From NCBI GenBank assembly GCA_031179905.1, contig JAPSHL010000005.1, positions 1-42,705 on the forward strand: a stretch of 42,705 bases of DNA. Direction: 5' to 3'. A program made the translations under genes and the position numbers. Below are positions 1 through 9,300 of the stretch, piece by piece. The notes beneath the pieces were generated by a model. It was not told the origin of the DNA and ran no database searches. It saw nothing but the letters and a program-made list of their open reading frames with translations. Every line of letters starts with the position of its first letter. The stretch's first letter is position 1. The DNA comes from Bacillus sp. (in: firmicutes). GTDB taxonomy: Bacteria; Bacillota; Bacilli; Bacillales; Cytobacillaceae.

Positions 1-228
1 CCTGAACATGCTTGAGCTTGGATGAAAGAAAAAGGGCTCATTCGTATTTGCGGCAAACAGCTCATATCTTTCTTTACCTGCCACTAATATATCTTCTTGA
101 AACTTTGCCATAAGAGATCGGACTGTATTCTTATTCCTGTCTACATAGTTGCACTGTAAATGGGCAGCTGCTCCTTTAGCCTTTTCTATCATTTCTTCAT
201 TCGTTCTTCCAGCTGTTGTAACAATCAT
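1..228 (-). CDS. Class I SAM-dependent methyltransferase-like protein, N-terminal part only
   Basis: The reading frame starts with ATG at 228 behind an AAAGGTGA ribosome binding site and runs off the left edge, so only the first 76 residues are visible. It begins MIVTTAGRTNEEMIEKAK and contains a segment around residues 34-50 (NTVRSLMAKFQEDILVAG). From memory this N-terminus resembles a family of Bacillus proteins annotated as class I SAM-dependent methyltransferases, in which the Rossmann fold comes later. The SAM-binding part is outside the window, so the enzymatic call rests on resemblance of the N-terminus alone. It lies downstream of brxA on the same strand, but a terminator hairpin separates the two. 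Confidence 0.55.
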   Translation of the reverse strand, partial: MIVTTAGRTNEEMIEKAKGAAAHLQCNYVDRNKNTVRSLMAKFQEDILVAGKERYELFAANTNEPFFFHPSSSMFR

Positions 229-293
229 CTTTAAATCACCTTTCTTATTTGCTCCATCCTATTCTAAGTAATTAGAAAGATTAGAGCCTTAAA

Positions 294-330
294 AAAAGAG
301 AGGCTGTTAGCACATGCCCCTCTTTGCTTG
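294..330 (-). terminator. Rho-independent terminator of brxA
   Basis: Read on the minus strand, AAAGAGGGGC and GCCTCTCTTT form a stem around an 11-nt loop, followed by a run of T. It sits just after the brxA stop codon. Confidence 0.8.
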
Positions 331-344
331 TTCTATTGCTTTAA

Positions 345-779
345 TTAGCAGTTTTGTTCGAAAGCAGATATCAAGTTCTCCATTATCGCTTCCATTGAAT
401 TGCCTTCAATATCATAACGAGGGATAAAGTGAACAACCTGATTATCTTTAATTAATGCCATAGAAGGAGAAGATGGTTCAATATCTCCAAAGAACTCCCT
501 CATTCTAGCAGTTGCTTCCTTGTCTTGTCCTGCGAATACTGTGATAAGATTATCTGGCTTTTTGTCTGCCTGCAATACAGCCTGTGTAGCTGCAGGTCTT
601 GCCAATCCAGCAGCACAGCCGCATACAGAATTGACAACTACTAGAGAAGTTCCTTTACTGTTGTTGATAAACTCCTCTACTGCTTCTTCTGTTGTTAATT
701 CCTGAAAACCAGCATGAACAAGCTCTGCTCTCATCGGCTTTACCATTTGTTTCATATATTCTTCGTATGCCATCGACAT
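345..779 (-). CDS. brxA: Bacilliredoxin BrxA (YphP family)
   Basis: This 144-residue protein belongs to the DUF1094/bacilliredoxin family. These cytosolic thiol-disulfide proteins remove bacillithiol from S-bacillithiolated proteins after oxidative stress. The signature CGC active site is at residues 53-55, in the conserved context VNSVCGCAAGLARPA, and the whole sequence closely follows B. subtilis YphP as I remember it. The start codon is preceded by AAAGGAGG with good spacing. It is followed by its own terminator and appears monocistronic. Brx proteins work with bacillithiol made by BshA/B/C, none of which is in this window. Length and motif are complete. Confidence 0.95.
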   Translation of the reverse strand: MSMAYEEYMKQMVKPMRAELVHAGFQELTTEEAVEEFINNSKGTSLVVVNSVCGCAAGLARPAATQAVLQADKKPDNLITVFAGQDKEATARMREFFGDIEPSSPSMALIKDNQVVHFIPRYDIEGNSMEAIMENLISAFEQNC

Positions 780-866
780 TTTCTATTTCCTCCTTTATTT
801 ATGCATGTGCTATAAGCATACAATACTAAAACGTGTACATGCAACGATATGAAACTTAAAAATGCA

Positions 867-1148
867 TTACTTACTCTTCCTTTTATCTTTGTCTAACCTT
901 TTCACTCGAAGAAGACGGCATGTTCTGATAACAGGGCGAATGAGCAGCAGGATGCTTCCTAAAATATATAGGACAGCACCAGTAATTTTCCAGCTTAACA
1001 GCATATTGAAAATTGTTCCTAACAAGAACATAAGCCCTATAAGTATATCATTGACCGTATATATCACTTGATATTTATCCTTTAATATTATGGCTAAAGA
1101 ACCGATCGAGATAACATGATTCTCTTCCTCTGTCTGTTTATTGTTCAT
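867..1148 (-). CDS. YrhK-like small membrane protein
   Basis: A small protein of 93 residues when started at the ATG at 1148, which follows GCGAGGTG at a good distance. The longer in-frame start at 1214 lacks a ribosome binding site. Two hydrophobic segments at about residues 34-52 and 55-71 are joined by a very short turn, and the C-terminus is strongly basic (RVKRLDKDKRKSK), which by the positive-inside rule points to a cytoplasmic tail. The layout and the N-terminal stretch (IGSLAIILKDKYQVIYTVND) match the YrhK-like domain as I remember it. The function of that family is unknown. No obvious operon partner: it lies between ypgR and brxA. Confidence 0.65.
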   Translation of the reverse strand: MNNKQTEEENHVISIGSLAIILKDKYQVIYTVNDILIGLMFLLGTIFNMLLSWKITGAVLYILGSILLLIRPVIRTCRLLRVKRLDKDKRKSK

Positions 1149-1244
1149 AATTTTTAACACCTCGCTAAAGAAAATACTAGTGAACGTATTCCTTTTAACC
1201 GGCATTCTAAACACGATAAATACAACAAGAAATATTTTCTAAAG

Positions 1245-2375
1245 TCAATCCTGTCTGCGTGCTTCTGTCATCTGTTTCCAGACAGATCCCTTTGCCTCTT
1301 CTCCCAGCTCAATTCGTTCTATTGCCATTTTAATTTGCAAACTCACCTCAAATTCCGGATCATCTTCATGAGTCTTTAAAGCAGCTAACGCTCTTTCATC
1401 TCCCACTTCATACAAGAACATAGCAGCACGCCATCTGACTAGCTTGCTTTTGTCACCTAATGCTTTCATCATTTCATCCATTGCTTCAGGGAAACCTAAA
1501 TCAGACAAGCAGTCTCCGGCAGTCCGTCTTACTGTTACTGTTTTATCTTGAAGTGCCTTATAAAGGGACGGCAGCACGATTGGATCTTCAATCATTCCAA
1601 GGTAAACAGTAGCAAGTCTGCGGATTGACGGCTTTTCATCATCCAATGCCCTAGTTAAGACTGGGATATCATCAACAGTTGGATCCTCACTTTGTTCCAA
1701 TCTTTGATATCTAATCTTCCAATCTTCATGCTCTAAATCTTGGAATGTCAGTTTGATTTTTTCTCGCTTGGTTATATTTGCTTCTGTCGACTCAGAATTT
1801 TTCGCTGCTTCCGCTAAACTTGCAATCCGTTCTTCGGGATAGGCAGCCATTAACTCCTCTTGAACAGCTTGGCCTATTTCGTCAAACTCTCCGTATCGAA
1901 CACCAACTTCTTGCCATTTTCTGCTGGCAACGACATTGTCATTTGGCATTCTCACCTCAGCAACTGCCTGCATAAATTGCTCGGGTAAGCCGTAGCGCTT
2001 TTCCTCTGTTCCATCTGTCAGCTTAATCTGCATCGGAATCCCTTTGTACATTTGCACAAGCACTTTTATTTCACCGTAATGCTCGTTAACTTCCGTTTCT
2101 TTTTCTAAACTGTCTGCTTCTTCCCCGAAAGCATTGCGCACTTGGGCAAGCAGCTCTTTCCAATCGTATTTAGCGTTTCTTTCAACTGCCAAGAAATCGG
2201 CAACATGGTAAACCCCTCTGATACCTTCTATTGCCAGAATATCCTGAACTACCTTTGGTGCCTCTTCGGCATTTTCTTTTTTATAGTTATTGCTTGTCCC
2301 CATCGGCAGCTCCTCATTTAGATTGATTTTCATCGTATTCGGGCTTGGAGTAGGTTCAATTGCAATAATTTTCAT
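1245..2375 (-). CDS. ypgR: Conserved virulence factor C family protein (Nfu N-terminal domain plus HEAT repeats)
   Basis: A 376-residue protein with two parts. Residues about 1-90 (AIEPTPSPNTMKINLNE...) form the Nfu/NifU N-terminal scaffold domain, without the CxxC iron-sulfur site of a full Nfu. Residues about 210-350 are helical HEAT/PBS-lyase-type repeats, visible as recurring patterns such as DIPVLTRALDDEKPSIRRLA and VLPSLYKALQDKTVTVRRTA. The family includes B. subtilis YpgR and S. aureus CvfC, whose biochemical role is not established. It lies 34 nt downstream of the ABC-F gene and two genes from ypgQ, suggesting a ypgQ - abcF - ypgR transcript. In B. subtilis ypgR and ypgQ are neighbours, so the ABC-F gene looks like an insertion into that pair. 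Confidence 0.88.
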   Translation of the reverse strand: MKIIAIEPTPSPNTMKINLNEELPMGTSNNYKKENAEEAPKVVQDILAIEGIRGVYHVADFLAVERNAKYDWKELLAQVRNAFGEEADSLEKETEVNEHYGEIKVLVQMYKGIPMQIKLTDGTEEKRYGLPEQFMQAVAEVRMPNDNVVASRKWQEVGVRYGEFDEIGQAVQEELMAAYPEERIASLAEAAKNSESTEANITKREKIKLTFQDLEHEDWKIRYQRLEQSEDPTVDDIPVLTRALDDEKPSIRRLATVYLGMIEDPIVLPSLYKALQDKTVTVRRTAGDCLSDLGFPEAMDEMMKALGDKSKLVRWRAAMFLYEVGDERALAALKTHEDDPEFEVSLQIKMAIERIELGEEAKGSVWKQMTEARRQD

Positions 2376-2409
2376 CGTTAATCCCCCTCAAAATCATTCA
2401 TTTCAACGG

Positions 2410-4293
2410 TCAATTTTCTGCAATCTCAGAAAGATAGCTCCACCGTTCTATCAAATATTCCAATTTCTCATTTAATTCTTCTTGCTCTTTAAGTAACAAA
2501 TTTGCTTTCTCAAAGTCACTTCCTGTGTTTGCTATTTCTGCTTCAATTTCTTCAAGGCGACTTTCACAATTTTCAATATCACTGTCGATTGTCGCCCACT
2601 CTCTTTGTTCATTATAGCTTAATTTTGCTTTCTTCTGTTTAGGCTGCTCTTGCTGTTTCGGCTTTTCCTTCACGGCTTTTTCTGCCTGTTCTTTTTGTTT
2701 TTCTGCCTGGAGATATTCGGTGTAATTGCCATAATAGCTGTCAATATTGCCGCCTCCTTGCAGCACTAACAGCTCTTGTGCCACTTTATCAAGGAAATAG
2801 CGGTCATGGGATACAGTAATAACGACACCTTTGAACTCATCCAGATAATCCTCAAGCACCATAAGTGTTTGTGTATCGAGATCATTCGTCGGCTCATCAA
2901 GAAGCAGGACATTCGGCTCGCCCATTAATATTTTCAGTAAATATAACCTCCGTCTTTCACCACCGGAAAGCTTGCCAATAATGGTTCCATGAGTGTGAGG
3001 AGGAAACAGGAATCTTTCGAGCATCTGGGCGGCAGAAATCGTTTTTCCGTCTGTCGTCTCAATAATTTCAGCCGTCTCCTTTAAATACTCAATCATCCGC
3101 TTCGATTGGTCCATTTCTTCATTTTCCTGTGTATAATAAGCGATTTTGACAGTTTGTCCAATTACGTATTCACCTTGATCGAGCGGAATTTTTCCTGCAA
3201 GAATATTTAACAGAGTTGATTTTCCTGTTCCATTATGCCCAATAATACCAATTCTGTCTCCAGGCTTAACAAGAAGATTGAAATCCTTTAGGATCGTTTT
3301 GTTTTCAAAAGATTTTGAAGCAGACACAAGTTCAAAAACCTGTTTTCCCAACCTGCTGCCTTTTAATGAAATATCAAGTTTGCCCTTATCCTGAACTGAC
3401 GCAAGTTTGTCATCTAATTCTTCAAAACGCTGAATCCTTGCTTTTTGTTTAGTTGATCGGGCTTTGGCGCCTCTGCGAATCCATTCCAGCTCTCTTCTGA
3501 ACAAATTCTTTTGTTTATCAATAGTCGCTGCCTCGTTCTCTTCCCTGATTGCTTTTGCTTGAAGAAACTCTGCATAATTACCCTTATAACTGTAAAGATT
3601 GCCTCCCTCCAGCTCAAACATCCGGTTTGTAACCTTGTCTAAGAAGTAGCGATCATGTGTAACTAACAGGAGCGCACCATTAAATTTACCTAAATAATCT
3701 TCCAGCCACTTAACGGCTTCAAAGTCGAGATGGTTTGTCGGCTCATCCAAAATAAGAAGATCAGGTTCTTGAATGAGGACTTGTGCAAGAGAAACACGTT
3801 TTTTCTGGCCTCCGGAAAGCTCGCCGATTTTTTTATCGTAAAAGCTGACGCCTAGCTTTGTTAAAACAGTCTTCGTATTTGTATGAACATCCCAGCCATT
3901 GTGGGCATCCATTCTTTTTTGAATTTCAAACAACTCGCCGTGAAGCTTATTATCTTCAGGACTTTTTTCCAATCTCAGCAATATTTCCTCATAATTCCGG
4001 ACCACTTTCCAAACTGGTGCATCACCTGTATACACATAGTCTAAAACATTCATTTCAGGATTTATATCCGGGCTCTGAGAAGAATAGGCGATACGGTAAT
4101 CTTTCGGTGCGATAATTTCTCCTTCATCTGGTAAATCTATACCTGCCACTATCTTTAGTAGCGATGTTTTACCTGTACCATTAATTCCAATCAGTCCAAC
4201 TCTTTCTTTTTCACTAATGGCAAAGGAAATGGAATGAAATAATTCTTTTTCCCCGTATGTTTTTGTTAAATTTTCAATTGAAATACTCTTCAT
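2410..4293 (-). CDS. ABC-F family ATPase (YfmR/Uup type) acting on ribosomes
   Basis: A soluble protein of about 627 residues with two ABC cassettes and no membrane segments. The first has Walker A GINGTGKTS (about residue 36), signature LSGGQKKR and Walker B LLILDEPTNHLD. The second has GHNGTGKST, LSGGERRR and VLLLDEPTNDLD. The linker carries the basic WIRRGAKARSTKQKAR arm typical of ABC-F factors. The last 75 residues form a charged coiled coil, as in Uup and YfmR. These proteins enter the ribosomal E site and rescue stalled translation; YfmR acts alongside EF-P on proline-rich stretches in B. subtilis. I chose the ATG at 4293; one at 4302 is also possible. The start overlaps the end of ypgQ, implying translational coupling. 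Confidence 0.9.
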   Translation of the reverse strand: MKSISIENLTKTYGEKELFHSISFAISEKERVGLIGINGTGKTSLLKIVAGIDLPDEGEIIAPKDYRIAYSSQSPDINPEMNVLDYVYTGDAPVWKVVRNYEEILLRLEKSPEDNKLHGELFEIQKRMDAHNGWDVHTNTKTVLTKLGVSFYDKKIGELSGGQKKRVSLAQVLIQEPDLLILDEPTNHLDFEAVKWLEDYLGKFNGALLLVTHDRYFLDKVTNRMFELEGGNLYSYKGNYAEFLQAKAIREENEAATIDKQKNLFRRELEWIRRGAKARSTKQKARIQRFEELDDKLASVQDKGKLDISLKGSRLGKQVFELVSASKSFENKTILKDFNLLVKPGDRIGIIGHNGTGKSTLLNILAGKIPLDQGEYVIGQTVKIAYYTQENEEMDQSKRMIEYLKETAEIIETTDGKTISAAQMLERFLFPPHTHGTIIGKLSGGERRRLYLLKILMGEPNVLLLDEPTNDLDTQTLMVLEDYLDEFKGVVITVSHDRYFLDKVAQELLVLQGGGNIDSYYGNYTEYLQAEKQKEQAEKAVKEKPKQQEQPKQKKAKLSYNEQREWATIDSDIENCESRLEEIEAEIANTGSDFEKANLLLKEQEELNEKLEYLIERWSYLSEIAEN

Positions 4294-4930
4294 AACTACC
4301 ATTCCATTCTTTATAGAATTCTTCTAAGTAACTTTCCATCAATTGATGCCTTTTCGCTGCAATTTTCCTGGCTGTATTTGTATGGAGCAATTCCTTTAGT
4401 TTAAGGAGTTTTTCGTAAAAATGCTGGATGGTGCTAGACTGGCCGTTCCGATATTCTTCTTCTGTCATGTTTTCTCTAGCGTCGACAGAAGGATCATATA
4501 TGACATGCCCCTTTTTTCCGCCATATGCGAAGGTTCTAGCAATTCCGATTGCCCCAATCGCATCAAGTCTGTCTGCATCTTGAACAATTTTCGCCTCAAT
4601 CGTTTCCGGCTTGGCATTGTTTCCGCCGCTGTAAGAAACCGTTGCAATTGCCTTAAGGACATGATTTCGTTCGCCTTCTTCAAGAGAAAGGCTGTCTACA
4701 AATTGCTCAAGCAGTTGAATACCTTCCTCCTTAGATTCGTTCAGCTTTGCATCTGCCACATCATGCAATAATGCCGCAAGCTCTATAATAAATGGATTTC
4801 CACTGTTTTCTTTTTTACAGATAAAAAGCGCAGCATTTCGCACTCTGTCGATATGGTTCCAGTCATGGCCTGTCACATCGCCTTTCAATTTATCTTTTAC
4901 AAAATTCTCTGTTAATTGAATGATATCCAT
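4274..4930 (-). CDS. ypgQ: HD-domain phosphohydrolase YpgQ
   Basis: A 218-residue cytosolic HD-superfamily metal-dependent phosphohydrolase. The metal ligands are visible as H26 (in GHDWNHIDRVR), the HD doublet H56-D57 (ALLHDVAD) and a later Asp in QDADRLDAIGAIG. This is the HDxxxH...HD...D pattern of the family. B. subtilis YpgQ has been shown to hydrolyse nucleotide triphosphates to release pyrophosphate, with manganese preferred. Its 3' end overlaps the ABC-F start, so the two are probably made from one message. The upstream spacer of about 140 nt presumably carries the promoter, but I cannot pick one convincingly. Confidence 0.88.
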   Translation of the reverse strand: MDIIQLTENFVKDKLKGDVTGHDWNHIDRVRNAALFICKKENSGNPFIIELAALLHDVADAKLNESKEEGIQLLEQFVDSLSLEEGERNHVLKAIATVSYSGGNNAKPETIEAKIVQDADRLDAIGAIGIARTFAYGGKKGHVIYDPSVDARENMTEEEYRNGQSSTIQHFYEKLLKLKELLHTNTARKIAAKRHQLMESYLEEFYKEWNGSYEEYFN

Positions 4931-5071
4931 TATTTTAATTAACTCCTATCTTATCCTACCGAAATATTGTAACACGAAAGGAAAAAATCAACTACAAAAC
5001 CGACTGAGAAGCATATTTAGGCTTGCTATCCCTCGTTTAAAGATTGCAAGAAAAGCTAAAAAAAGTGGAGT

Positions 5072-5404
5072 ATGTTTAAATGCAAGGATACTACTAAACC
5101 AGAATTGACCAGCTTAGATGTACTTAAAGGAGGTTTTCTATTTGTTTCTTACTTGAAAACGGGCTATTTTATAAGCGTGCTCGATGAAGCAGAGCTTTTA
5201 ATGCTAACAGCAAATTTATCAGAAATGTTGCCCCTAACAGCATCATTAAATGATTGTTTTAGCGAGGATGAAGTGCAAAAAACTGACAAGAAGACCCACT
5301 ATCACCGTGTTGGTTACAATGAAAGATATGAAAAAAGTATCGAGCTTCTGAAAACTAGTTTACTTCCATTATGCCACAGCAAAATAATCCTGACTGACAT
5401 ATAA
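5072..5404 (+). CDS. Hypothetical protein, start uncertain
   Basis: An open frame of up to 110 residues, one of the few plus-strand genes in this part. I do not recognise it. No transmembrane segment or catalytic motif is evident, and the middle is predicted helical (VLDEAELLMLTANLSEML). The ATG at 5072 has only a badly spaced GTGGAG in front. A textbook AAAGGAGGT lies inside the frame at 5126-5134, but the start it would serve (TTG at 5142) is out of frame and stops after four codons. The in-frame TTG at 5153 is 18 nt away, which is too far. The coding call is therefore moderate. A hairpin terminator follows the stop. Confidence 0.45.
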   Translation: MFKCKDTTKPELTSLDVLKGGFLFVSYLKTGYFISVLDEAELLMLTANLSEMLPLTASLNDCFSEDEVQKTDKKTHYHRVGYNERYEKSIELLKTSLLPLCHSKIILTDI

Positions 5405-5425
5405 CTTAAGAATTAACATAAAACA

Positions 5426-5450
5426 AAAGAGGCTCTTTGCCTCTTTCGTT
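5426..5450. terminator. Bidirectional terminator between converging genes
   Basis: AAAGAGGC (5426-5433) pairs with GCCTCTTT (5439-5446) around a 5-nt loop, with A-rich and T-rich flanks that suit termination from both sides. It separates the plus-strand hypothetical gene from the minus-strand amidohydrolase. Confidence 0.8.
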
Positions 5451-5470
5451 TACTTTATTCTTCTTAATGT

Positions 5471-6322
5471 CTAAAGAAATTTCTTGATTTTTGGAAAAAC
5501 CTTTAATGCAGTGTTATAAAACACATCTTCATGATGCTCTTTTGGTATGAGGTTTTGAATAAATTCAATATATGGGCTAAATGGCGCTAACGGCCAATCT
5601 GTTCCGAACAAGAGTTTATCATAGGAGTTGGCATATACTAGTGCATGCCTTAAATGCTGCAGAAATATTCCTTCCTGCGCCTTCTCTAACTCTGCTTTCG
5701 CACCAACGACCAATCCTGACAGGTCAGCATAGACATTGCGGTTTTTATACAAAATCTCTGCACCAGTCAATGTCCATGGATCACCAAAGTGGGCCATCAT
5801 AAAACGAATATTACGATATTTCACGGCAACCTCATCAATAGCAAGAGGATGGGAATATTTTAACAACCCCCTTTCTGAATATGTATCTCCAGTATGAAAC
5901 ACAACTGGCAAGTTATACTTTTCGGCAAGTTCATACACTGAATTGTATACTTCATCATACGCATAAAACGGATAATATCCTAAATATATTTTTATACCTA
6001 CAACGTGATCCTTTTGAATTTCTCGTTCCAGATCTCGTATTGCATACGCATTCAGCTTGTATGGATTAACCCCAGCACAATATACGATATTAGGCGGCAG
6101 TTTACCTCCGAGATCAAGCCCCATCGGCGTTTGGGCTTTATAGTCTGGAAAGCCCATTTGAGGTGTTTCTGTCACGCCCATCCCAATCGCAAGTACAATA
6201 TTCGCTTCCTTCATTTCTGTTTGGACACCTGAAATGCTGTAATCTACTTTGGACAGTGATTGTGCTGTTTCTTTAAAAGACTCAATATTAGATAGATGTA
6301 TGTGAGCATCAATAATTTTCAT
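5471..6322 (-). CDS. Amidohydrolase-family metal-dependent hydrolase
   Basis: A 283-residue TIM-barrel hydrolase of the amidohydrolase-2 (COG2159) group. The first metal-binding pair is DAHIHL (H7 and H9), followed by later ligand-bearing strands GIKIYLG, VVFHTGDT, MMAHFGDPW and the catalytic LLFGTDWPLAP near the C-terminus. Members hydrolyse or decarboxylate varied small molecules, so the substrate cannot be named. It starts 37 nt downstream of the GNAT/beta-sandwich fusion gene on the same strand with a clear AAAAGGAG ribosome binding site, so the two are very likely cotranscribed and act on related chemistry. Confidence 0.85.
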   Translation of the reverse strand: MKIIDAHIHLSNIESFKETAQSLSKVDYSISGVQTEMKEANIVLAIGMGVTETPQMGFPDYKAQTPMGLDLGGKLPPNIVYCAGVNPYKLNAYAIRDLEREIQKDHVVGIKIYLGYYPFYAYDEVYNSVYELAEKYNLPVVFHTGDTYSERGLLKYSHPLAIDEVAVKYRNIRFMMAHFGDPWTLTGAEILYKNRNVYADLSGLVVGAKAELEKAQEGIFLQHLRHALVYANSYDKLLFGTDWPLAPFSPYIEFIQNLIPKEHHEDVFYNTALKVFPKIKKFL

Positions 6323-6359
6323 TTTTTCTCCTTTTCCTTTTATTCTATAAACCTATAAA

Positions 6360-9300
6360 TTAATTAAACCGAAGTTGTTTTAGTATTTCCAGCTGATAAG
6401 TCGGGACATTCACCTTGTCAAAATAGAGAAAACTTGGCTGAGTATAGACAATATCAGTATCTTTCCTTTCACAATTTGTTGTGGAAATAAGCTGGATGAC
6501 TTCGTTATTTGTGTAATAATTTGTATTGATTCTGTTTCTGTCTGGGAGAAAATGAAGCTTATCCTCTGAGCCATCGACCTTAATATGATAATCACCATGA
6601 AGAGTAATCTCCTGTTCCTCAGCTCCTGAAGTGTATACACGGTTATGCAAACGTTTACCCATAAGCTCCAATGTACAGTCTTTTCTCAAAAACAGATTTG
6701 TATGCCAATGCTCTTTTGCCATCTTTTTGCCTGCAGTCTTATGTACTCGAACAAATACTGCAAGGAGCGGCAATCCTGGCATTGTGACATAATATTGTGA
6801 AAATGCGAGCCCTCTCCACTGGGGATGGTGAATAACATTTGTATCGATTCTGATACCAGACCAGCTGTTTTCAAAATTATCCTTTACCTGTACAAACTCA
6901 AGCGCAGTCGCTTCTTTCAGTATGGAATGAACACTCAAATCAGGCGGGCCTGCTTTCATTCCGCCCGCCCAAGGATTCCACCAGCTTTTCGGAATAAGCT
7001 GCGGAAATGCTTGGTCGAGCCATTCTGTTTGGTTTACTTGTAAAGAAAAGATTCCTGGATAATAATCTGGAGCTGCACTAATTTCTAAAACTCCATTATG
7101 AAGGCGATATATTTCGTAACCTTCTTTGATCATCATATTCTTTGTGATACTACCATTGGAACAAAATAGGATGTTATCAAAATAGGTGACTCTTTTGTCT
7201 GTTTTAATAACTGTAGATAATTTATTGACTCCCTGCCACCTTACTGCTTCTCTAGGAAGATGTTTTGTGGTATTGACTTCCAAACAACTCCCAAAAAATG
7301 ATGTACCATTAACGTTTAATGTCACCTCTCCATCTGGGAGATTGCTTCTAAAACTTTCAAACTGATAGGATAAAGAATTATTTGCTTCATGTATAGGATT
7401 TCCCCCATTTAATAGCAGTTCAAAATCTTTACGGATGTCTCTATATGGGGACGCAATACCTGCTGCGGCAGTTTCTACTTCCCTCCAATTTATAAATGCT
7501 CCGATGGAGATATAAAGAGGCGGGAAACAGCTGTAATTATTGCCCTGACCTTTTACATGGGATTCAAGATGCATTTTCCAGCCTTCCATCCTTATCTTAC
7601 TGTCTGCAGTCCAATACATACCAATCGGGCTTGTTTGTTCTTGAGAAAAATACCAGTTGCTGCTGATGTCTTTTGAGGCAATGTCCCGCGGTTCAACCAT
7701 ATCAGCTTCCTTGAACACAACAACTTCCCCTTTTAATGGCAAGTAAACCTCTGCCCAGTCATGATAGAAGGTTTCCTGTAAATGTACATTAGATTGCGCT
7801 AATTTGTTTTCAAGTACTACCCATCTTTTCACAATCCCTTCTGCAAAAAGCTGGATGTTAAGCTTTATTTGACTGTCTGGATGTTCAGTAGATTGATAAT
7901 GAAGAGTGAGAATAATAGATGTCTTTTCATAGGAGGTTTCCACTTTGTATGGATTGCTTTTCGACAGCTCATTTGAGTAGGGCTTCCCTAGCATCGGGGC
8001 GAATATTGCGAACGGTAATTTCTCCGTCCGATTGGTACCCGCTGTCATTATATTATCAGTCTTACTGATATTTACTTGGTAAATACCATTAAATATATGA
8101 AAGTCTTTTTTTGTTTCAGCAAAAAATCTTTCGCCAATTCCCTTTAATGCCAGAGAAATTGGTTTCATGACAGTAAGTTCACCACTTTGCCATTTAACTT
8201 GGCATTTAATGTTATCCTGGCAGAAGCCTAAAGTTAATACTGTTGCAGGTATTGAAACGAACACTTTTTCTTTTCCTTCTAGAACCATACTGCGTGATGT
8301 GTCATGAAAGGATACATACTTATTGTCAGGAAGCTTGATTTCAGCATGAACAGATTCAGTCAGATTATTTTCGATTTCTAGATCAAGGGCAAGCTCGAAA
8401 CCTTCTTGGAGTGCATAATGAATCGGTTTAGCAATGACTGTGACAGGAGTTTTTGGTGAAATTCCGAGTTTAAATGTTGTCATACTACCATTTACTGTTA
8501 CATTAACAGAAATAGTCGGAAATGTTTTTCCCTTTTCCGCTTCGGCACCTTCAGTTAAAAAGAATGTATCTGTGACCGTCACTTCCTCATCAACTGAGAA
8601 ACAATGCGTAAAATCGCAAACAACTCTTTCACCTGTACAGGACGATACCTCAATTTCAAGAGGATTTCCAGATTTGTTCTTTATATAACAAGTTACTTCA
8701 TGTTCTTGTCCTTCAAGCAGTTCATGATTAGGCAAAGACAAATCAATTATGAAATTATCTGTTTCGATTGCACATAGACCTCTGCCTGTTTTTTCGAAGC
8801 TCGCTTTTAAGAAAGTTTCTTTATTTACCCATTCATAGTCATAATAGGTAAACCCGTTCATAAGCCTTCCATCCGGCTTTAAGTCCAACGTACGCAGCAT
8901 GTCCTTGTACCAGTCGATTTTAGCCATATAAGGAGCAAGCAGTTTGTCATTTAATATTGTCGGGATAAAGTTCATTAAATGAGTATAGCTGTCTTCATCT
9001 TCCCAAAAAAAGCCGCAACGCTTGTAGAGGGGCACAGCTTTCGTATTACCTGCCCATGTGTATAAGTCGAGCCTTGGCCATTTTTTATTAACCACAACTT
9101 GTAATGCATGAAGCAGCAGCAGTTTACCGACTTTTTTTCCATGGTAGTCTGGCCGGACATTTAAAAGCGGAATATACAGAGACCCGATATCCTCTTTATA
9201 CACAGAAAGTCCGCAATAGCCCACAACCTGAAACTCATTTATCGCTAAAAAAGTATGCAGATTATCTGTACTTCGATGCTGATCAATAATCTGTTCTTCT

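Noticed and set aside
520..705. Plus-strand open frames opposite brxA, fhs, topB, dynA and others
   Set aside because: They are mirror frames of strongly conserved proteins, lack ribosome binding sites and show no recognisable sequence.
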